In this document: positions 56,586 through 64,000 of the stretch, one piece after another
Layout: every line of letters begins with the position of its first letter
Numbering within the stretch: position 1 is the first letter of the stretch
NCBI GenBank assembly: GCA_021521415.1
Contig: JAIQDT010000675.1
Location: 62,001 to 126,000, forward strand
Direction of reading: 5' to 3'
DNA: 64,000 nucleotides
DNA from: Bidens hawaiensis
Lineage: Eukaryota; Streptophyta; Magnoliopsida; Asterales; Asteraceae
Notes under the pieces: model-generated
The model's input: the letters and a program-made list of their open reading frames with translations, nothing else
Databases searched by the model: none
Told to the model about the DNA's origin: nothing
Made by a program: the position numbers and the translations under genes

Positions 56586-59500
56586 TGTCACACCCCGACT
56601 AGCACAATGTGGAAGCGTAAAACGGGAATGTAACAGACACCTCTGGTATCAACACATTGTTTATAAAGAAACATTACAAACTCATTTACAATATATTACA
56701 TTTCTTTGTTCTATCATTGTTTTACAGTCTAGGTGATACAAACAAAAGTAGTTCGTTAACTATACGATCTTACTACTAGTATCCTTGCTTCAATTCACAT
56801 AGCATCAACCACACACCTTGGGCAAGTAACAGATCACCAAATCATTCCGATTTAGGTACACCTGAAAAGCAGTTTAAAACAGGTCAACTACTAGAGTTGG
56901 TGAGTTTCACGAGTTTCAAGAAAATAGTAATAAGTGTTCACAAGTTAACACTTGTCATCATGAAATAAGTATGTATGTATGTAAATGATGTAATTATGCT
57001 AAGCTACAGTGAAACCTTGACTGTATGTGCTGCGTGCATCCATTTCCCACACTCAATCAACCACTGTGGCCCCTTTCCGCCCACAACATGCCCTAAGTAG
57101 CTATGTCTAACACTACATAGCGTGTTGTATAATTATGGTCATGTGCAAACGGGGTAAAGTCTCAGCAAAACATGCCGGCTCCGTTTGGGTTTGTCAAACC
57201 AATAGTACTATTCACAAGCCACCGGCTCGAAGTTAATCACTGTGTTAGTGGGGACTTTCGTGTGTTAACACTTAGATAATTCATATCAATACATGTTTCA
57301 GATATGTATATGTAATCAAACATGCTTTTCACCCAAAAAGCTCGTAAAACAGTTTAGAAGTGGGGTCATGAAACTCACGGTTTAGTAGATAATCAGTACT
57401 GTATCAGCTCGTGGTTTGTTCGGTCCGCTATCAGTAGTTCATATAATCAATATTATAATAATATTAATATTTTAATATTATTATATTCTCAATACTAAAA
57501 TGGGCTGTATAACTAATCTGGGTGTAGCTGGAACACCCAGAAAGTGGCAATAGGCTTAGGTTGTGATGTTGTTCAATGTCTAATACTTAGAACTGAACTT
57601 GGCTCAAATTCCCGTTTTCTCAGCTGGGCCAAGTGTTCGTTTACGTGTTCAGAAAACAGTTATGGGAAAATAAGCTTGGGTAAATGTATTGGTTAATAAA
57701 ATGATTAAGTTATAAAGAATGATCACATACTGGGGTCCCGGATTAGCCACAAGGCCCGTTTCCGTTTATTCAGTTTGATTTGAGAAGAAACGCGCACAAT
57801 CTACCCGGATTGTCCAGGTTTCTCATAAAATAGAAAAGTTCGTTTTTACTTAATTAATCCGAAAATATGATTTTTGATCACTCTTGGTGTTTTGATATTC
57901 CCGCAGGTTCGTTAGTCGCGAACTTTCCGGTTTTTATAAAAACTGAATTTGTTTAATATTCAAATTAGCATAATTAATTAATCGTTAATCATTAAATTAT
58001 GAAAATTTAGTCACTTATCAATTAAAATATGTAGATTTTTATAAAAATATTTCTGGAATTATTTACTGATTTATTAATTTATAAAAATTTATTTTATCAG
58101 CTATATTTCGTCTGAAAATCGTCCGTTTACCCCAAACAATTTCCAAAAATTCCACAAAAATTTATGAATACTCAAATTATGTCCCAAAACAACCTGTATC
58201 AATTACAGAATGTAAAAAGCTCGTGCGATATTCTTTTCGGCCCAAATTCGGCTATAAAAATTCACACGAACGCATATAAACAAAACACCTTTAGACTTCT
58301 CCAAATGATCTTAAAACTCATATGTGATCAAAATAAATCAAATCTGAGTTCCCAGAAAAAGTTCATAATTTTTTAAGTATTTTAGCTATTTTTCTCAAAT
58401 AAACATCCCAATTCGGTAATAAATTCGCCAAATATTCTCGGATGGTCGAAAAATTATCAAATTTAAAAAGGGACTCATTGACATGGTCCCTGATGTCCCT
58501 GAAAAATTTCAAGGCCTAATAATATGCACATCACAACCTTAACCTAAATAGCCCGTAAGCGAGTGTTTCGGCATTACCTTAGCTGGTTTGGCTCGTTTCT
58601 GACTTTCTAATCAAGTTTTCAGGTTCTTGTGCTTCTATGCAAGCTAGATACAAGTTCTATATCACAAATCAATCAGGTTTCATCAATAGAACAGCCCTTT
58701 AACTTAGGGTTTCGGCTAGTGCACAAAAACGAACTTTTGAACCGTAAAAACGCCGTTTCAACCCTTTAATCCGTGTTTATGGCCAAAAATGATCATGATT
58801 CTGATTTGAAACTAGGTTTAACATAAAATTATGTTTTTGAATGATTTTTTAGAGTTTTACATGGTTAACTATGATTTTTAACAATCAAGACATGTTTATA
58901 TGTTGTTAAACGAGTTTAAACGAATCAAAAATCGATTAATCATAAGGTTTTTACCTAGTTTCTTGCTGTTTTTGACTGTAGAAGAAGAGTTACAGAAGTT
59001 GTGTTTGAAAATATGTGTAAAAATATCTCAAATCTAGTTTATAAGTGAAAGGAAAAAAAAAAGGGGTGGGGTGGGGTGGCGGCTGCGGCCGGAAGTCCAT
59101 GGGCCCATATTGGCCCAAGTTTCTGATTTCTCAACCCCAAATACAAAAAACCCAGTCCAAATTTAGTTCGGGTTCGGTTTTTGGCGCGAAAAACTTATCG
59201 GGTGCGTTAAACAGCGCGAAAACGAGTGTTTTTCGGCTAGTTTTGTGTAAAATTATAAAAACATACTATATGTTTGTAAAAATCAAAAATATTTTCACGG
59301 ATCGCTTAAAACATTTCAAGTAAGTGTTTGGTAAGTCTTTTTCGGCTTAACGGATAATACAATGCTTGGTTTGTAACTATCTTTCACGTTTAAATCTATA
59401 GCGGGTAGTTAAACGAGCATGTTTTCGTTTAACTTGTTTGCTATCAAACTAAGACCATATTTCTAATATTTTAGCTTTTATACATCGTATATCACTTATA

Positions 59501-59639
59501 GATGCCCCCCCCCCCCCGAGATATCTGGGTCATAACCCGACCCGTTCGGTTAATCGTTCGTTTGTTACGCAACAGGTGTTTATTTGCTTAATCGGTAAAT
59601 ACGTACTAAGGTGTACCTTGTTTTGGCTTAAATGCCACA
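56586..59639 (+). mobile_element. 3054-bp solo LTR (copy B), duplication AATAG
   Basis: AATAG occurs at 56581-56585 and 59640-59644. The sequence starts TGTCACACCCCGACTAGCAC and ends ATGCCACA. It is an inverted counterpart of copy A at 21768-24825 and is nearly the same length. A poly-C of about 13-14 nt is at 59505-59518. No internal coding region is present, so it is a solo LTR. The family is inferred to be Tekay/Del-like. Confidence 0.92.
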
Positions 59640-59779
59640 AATAGTCATCTTTAATACATTTTAACTTTTTATTTGGATATTTTTATACTTAATTTAATAT
59701 TTAATAGTTATCAATTTATAAATAAATGGTAATGAATGATTTTTGGAATTTAGTTGTTTTTTTAATTGTGATAATTAAT

Positions 59780-60952
59780 GGAATTTTTTCTCAAAAGGGT
59801 GTTGATTAAAAAACTATTTACCAAAATGGTGTTCATTCAAAAATATTTACCAAAATATTGTTTTTAACACATTTTGTGTTTTCTCACTCCTTATTGGATA
59901 AAATCAAGATGGACTTACAAACTCTTTTTTATTTTAAGATAATAGTTGTAGTTTATATCCAAATTTAAATATTTTTTTTATATAAAACTTAAAATAACAT
60001 AGATAGTGAATTCGCTATTTGTTTGAAACTATAGTTTTACTCGACGCAAGGTGCCGAGACATTTTAAATATGTTTATGTATATGTCACGTTGTGACGGTA
60101 TGGGTTAACTTCTTTAGGAAATTGATACTATATAAAAAAAATCATTTGTCAACGTAGGAAACATTTACGACACTCGTATAAATCAAATAAAAAAATTAGC
60201 ACGTCAAAATATAATTTTGAAATGTAATTATTTTGTGGCAACAAGGAACTAATTAAAAGTAAAGTATATATGTATTTCTCTAAAATAAAATGTTTACTTA
60301 TAGATATGTAGAAATAAATCTATTTTTGAACAATAAAAAACTATTTGGAAGAAAAACAAATGTTGATACGTATTTTATTTAATAGAGAAAATATATTTTT
60401 CAAAATATTAAAAACATAAGTCGTATATTTTTTTATCATAATATAATTTATTTTATTAACAATATTTTTTTCTTCCAAAATACGTTTTATATTATTAACA
60501 TAGAGATATTATTTTAAAAAGTTTTAATAATTCACTTCAAAAGTTTAAACTCTATAATTATTAAAAAAAACAAGTTTTTAAAACCAAATAAGCATCTATA
60601 ACTTATAAAGACAGTTGAGTTTTTATAAAAAGAATTTAATTATGTACATTAAGTTAGGTTTTATTTTAAAAGACGACCATGATATATAGAAAAGAAAGGA
60701 AAAAAAAGGAGAAAACATTTAATTGTATAAAAATAGTATTTAAATTTAGTTATATATTATAATTATTATTTTAAAATTAAAAAAAAATGAAAGACATTTT
60801 GTGGGTTATGGGTCCATCTTGATTTTATATCCAATAAGAAGAGGAGTGAGAAAATACAAAATGTGTTAAAAACACTGCTTTGGTAAATATTTTGGAGTGA
60901 ACACCATTTTGGTAAACAGTTTTTCCACCAACACTTTTTTGGTAAAAAACTC
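59780..60952. mobile_element. 1173-bp foldback element with 8-bp duplication
   Basis: TAATTAAT (59772-59779 and 60953-60960) flanks inverted ends of about 150 bp (GGAATTTTTTCTCAAAAGGGTG... against ...CACTTTTTTGGTAAAAAACTC). They contain ACCAAAATGGTGTTCA, ACACATTTTGTGTTTTCTCACTCC and CAAGATGGA. The AT-rich middle has no coding capacity. A duplication of 8 bp suggests hAT, though the AT-rich target makes this uncertain. Confidence 0.72.
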
Positions 60953-60960
60953 TAATTAAT

Positions 60961-61782
60961 GTGGAAGTGAGAATTTGCAAAATATGTAATATATATGTTT
61001 TAAAGAGGAAAAATATGTAACTGATTTTTATAGTTATGGATATATGTAATTAAAGATATTTAAGCAGGGGAAATATGTGAATGTCCCTTTATTTTATTAA
61101 AGAGTATCAATAGATATATCTAAGATGCAACATGAAAGGTTTAGTTTCTATGAGTTTTGTCACCATAGTTTTGCATATATGCATGTTTATCCCACTAACT
61201 TTAAACTTCGAAATATGTACGTTTTTCGCTTTACAGCTTTAAGTTTAACATGCATACATCTTTGGCCCCTCAGCCTTTCTTTACCAAGTTTCGCATATGT
61301 ATGCTTTTCTCCTTAACTTTTGTTTCATATATTTATATTTTGCCCCTCAACTTTGATAATGAAAGCCACAAAATTTTTACTGTAACAAATCGAACCGATA
61401 CCGAGCCACTTCCCGTTGTTTACTCGCTGCAATGCACGGTAGCTTTTCAAACATGTAACGAATTTAACCCGCTCCGCCCCAATGTACGGGTGCGATTACT
61501 TGTTCTCTTTCAAATATTAACCCATAAATCATTTCTTTTTTCCTTCTATATATATTTGATTGCAACTTTTGCGAACCCACAAATTAAATAAGCGAGTGTT
61601 TGGAGATTTTATAATCTTTCAAGCAATCAAGCTTCCGTTAAGAGTATCCACCATTACCATTTTCTATTAGGATTCTTAGTTGAAAAGTATTTAACCTAAT
61701 CATAGTTTCATGTGTTGTTTAGGCATTCACATTGAAGTCCTATCAAAAATCAAAATGCCACACTATTTAAATTATATATATA
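60961..61782. other. AT-rich intergenic region
   Basis: No supported gene. Two overlapping open frames near 61125-61591 look like chance frames: no start context and no domain. Confidence 0.45.
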
Positions 61783-62743
61783 CTAGATTTTATCCCCCGT
61801 ATTACGAGGGTTGTTTTACATTATTCGTTTTTAATATTTATATATGTATATTTGGATTTTAATTTTATTTATTGTAAGAAAGTTAATAATTAATATACTT
61901 GAGGTTTGATGATGAAATAGTTTCACAAATAAATGATATGTTATAATCCGGTTTAAAAATTATCTGGGTTTGGTGATACCCATTACCCGTTTATTTTCTT
62001 TATTATAAAATTGCTTCTTAATTATAAATAATACATATATTTTTAAATAAAATAGGATATTAATTTTTAGTATATCCCTATGTTATAGGATTTTCATATC
62101 AAATATTTGATTTGATTAATTTTTAAAATAATGAGATGTTATAACCCATTTAAGAGCTATCTGTGTTTGGTGAGACCTTTACCCGTGAATTAGGGTTAAA
62201 TGCCGTGAGAAGCCTTCATTTACAAATAAAGCAATATGATGGCCTGAGAGAATGGTTGTTTTACATTCTTCAGTTTTTAATTTTTAGTTTTTGGATTTTA
62301 ATTTTCTTTATTGTAAGAAAGTTAATAATATACTTAGGGTTTGATTATGAAAAAGTTTCATAAATAAATGATATGTTATAACCCGTTTAAAAGATACCTG
62401 GATTTGGTGACCCATTTCCAGCTTATGTTTTTTACTATAAAATTGGTTATTAATTATAAATAATATCTTTTTCTTTTTAAATTGGATATTAAATTTTAGT
62501 ATATCCCTATTTTATAGGATTTTCATATCAAATAATTGGTAAGATTAATTTTTAATTTAATGAGATGTTATAACCCATTTAAGAGCTATCTGGTTTTGGT
62601 AAGACCCAAACCCATGAATTTGGGTTAAATCAATGAGAGACCTCCATTTAAAAAATTAACAATCTGGTGGCTTCCAAAAAAGGGGGGAGCGACCACATCG
62701 GGACACGTAGGATTTTAGGGTTTTCGTTTATATATGTTATAGA
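61783..62743 (-). mobile_element. Non-autonomous Helitron H4 (961 bp)
   Basis: On the minus strand it starts TCTATAACATATATAAACG immediately after the CTAG of H5. It ends with a hairpin CCCTCGTAATACGGGGG, ATAAAAT and CTAG|T. The same dimeric body as H1-H3 is present. Confidence 0.85.
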
Positions 62744-63684
62744 CTAGATTTTATCCCCCGTATCACGGGGGGTTGTTTTACATTATTCGTTTTTAATATT
62801 TAAATATGTATATTTGGATTTTAATTTTATTTATTGTAAGAAAGTTAATAATTAATATACTTGAGGTTTGATGATGAAATGGTTTCACAAATAAATGATA
62901 TGTTATAACCTGATTTAAAAAGTATTTAGGTTTGGTGATACCCATTACCCGTTTATTTTCTTTATTATAAAATTGTTTCTTAATTATAAAACATATCTTT
63001 TTTAATAAAATAGGATATTGATTTTTAGTATATCCCTATTTTATAAGATTTTCATATCAAATATTTAATGAGATTATTTTTTAATATAATGAGATGTTAT
63101 AAACCGTTTAACAGCGAATTCGGGTCAAATACGAGAGAAACCTTCATTTATAAATAAAATAATCTGATGGCTTGAGAAAATGGTTGTTTTACATTTTTTG
63201 TTTTTTAATATTTATTTTTTGGATTTTAATTTTCTTTATTGTAAGAAAGTTAATAATATACTTAGGGTTTGATGATGAAAGAGTTTCATAAATAAATGAT
63301 AAGTTATAACCCGTTTAAAAGCTATATGGATTTGGTGACCCATGACCCGCTTATGTTTTTTACTATAAAATTGTTTATTAATTATAAATAATATCTTTTT
63401 CTTTTTAAATTAGATATTAAATTTTAGCATATCCCTATTTTATAGGATTTTCGTATCAAATAATTGGTAAGATTAATTTTTAATTTAATGAGATGTTATA
63501 ACCCGTTTAAGAGCTATCTGGTTTTGGTAAGATCCATACCCATGAATTTGGGTTAAATCAATGAGATGCATCTATTTAAAAATCAAGCAATCTGGTTGCT
63601 ACCATTAAAGAGGGGGGGGGGGGGGGGGAGCGACCACATAGCAACACGTAGGATTTTAAGGTTTTCATTTATATATATTATTGA
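62744..63684 (-). mobile_element. Non-autonomous Helitron H5 (941 bp), head to tail with H4
   Basis: On the minus strand it starts TCAATAATATATATAAATG after an A. It ends with a perfect hairpin CCCCCGTGATACGGGGG, ATAAAAT and CTAG (62744). A G-run of about 15 nt lies at 63614-63629. No coding capacity. The H5-H4 junction has no spacer. Confidence 0.85.
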
Positions 63685-64000
63685 TAGATAGATATAGAAA
63701 ATAATAAACAAAATAATAATACGTGAATCATTCATTCATCTCATTCTCTAAAAGGGAATTATTTTTTAGAGATTTTGTAGTCAATCTCTAAATATTGAAA
63801 ACTCATTATTTATTCTTAACATCCATCACTATAGATGATATTTGTGAGTAATTTCTCAATATAAGAAACAGGAAAGGTTATACAAAAATATATTATTTTA
63901 TTGAATAAAGAAAGATATCAAAAGTGAGAATTTTTAAAGATGCCACAAAACTTACTGATAAATATGAATTATATGCTAAATAAAGGGATGGAGAAATCAT
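63685..64000. other. Right edge, AT-rich
   Basis: No gene or element is supported in the final 316 bases. Confidence 0.5.

Noticed and set aside
61125..61591. Overlapping plus-strand open frames
   Set aside because: No homology, differing frames and AT-rich surroundings; not supported.

Overview
This window looks like repeat-rich nuclear DNA of a flowering plant. The evidence is a spliced plant-type gene with GT-AG introns, telo-box-like motifs upstream of its start, and dense plant transposon families (MULE, Helitron, Tat-type Ty3/Gypsy, Copia, RTE LINE, SINE, MITEs). The LTR starts (TGTCACACCCC, TGTAACACCCC) and the overall repeat style suggest Asteraceae, but that is an inference. Nothing bacterial, organellar or viral-episomal was seen.

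Only one gene looks intact. It lies on the minus strand at 9659-16245 and has eight coding exons, all with canonical splice sites and consistent phases. It encodes a protein of about 1169 residues: a nucleotidyltransferase / PAP-OAS1 substrate-binding-domain protein with a GS...DGDID...VDIS catalytic set and a long low-complexity tail. Its third intron carries a tandem array of roughly 170-180 bp units. A 269-bp hAT MITE with a perfect 8-bp target duplication sits just beyond its 3' end. A cyclic-nucleotide-gated channel exon (about 5133-5555, minus) is a stranded fragment. A possible last exon of an unknown gene lies at 7510-7616.

The rest is layered mobile DNA. From 1 to 5000 there is a Copia tail, a 3.2-kb MULE with ~275-bp TIRs and a 9-bp duplication but a frameshifted transposase, and an RTE LINE tail. 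From 16.8 to 33 kb there are a SINE with a 12-bp duplication, old LTR pieces, a 3058-bp solo LTR (duplication GGTAA), a 1194-bp solo LTR (TGGTT) that splits a 31-bp tandem repeat, foldback elements, and two head-to-tail non-autonomous Helitrons. From 33.6 to 45.8 kb there is a nearly complete minus-strand Tat-lineage Ty3/Gypsy element with two LTRs, PBS, gag, protease, RT, RNase H, a second RNase H, integrase and an antisense downstream ORF. A 2410-bp solo LTR (duplication GAATA) interrupts it exactly inside the RNase H coding region. From 45.8 to 64 kb there are a decayed Copia element invaded by an Athila-like LTR, a Gypsy gag scrap, a truncated and a complete (3054 bp, AATAG) copy of the 3-kb LTR, a 918-bp long-TIR element with a 9-bp duplication, further foldbacks, and three more Helitrons, two of them again head to tail.

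The genes do not form a pathway. The main biological content is the nucleotidyltransferase gene and an unusually legible record of nested insertions. I found no convincing evidence of a wholly new system. The best candidates for follow-up are the dimeric, tandemly arranged Helitron family, the antisense gene of the Tat element, the paired tRNA-like hairpins inside one LTR, and the MULE whose TIR begins at the transposase zinc-finger motif.
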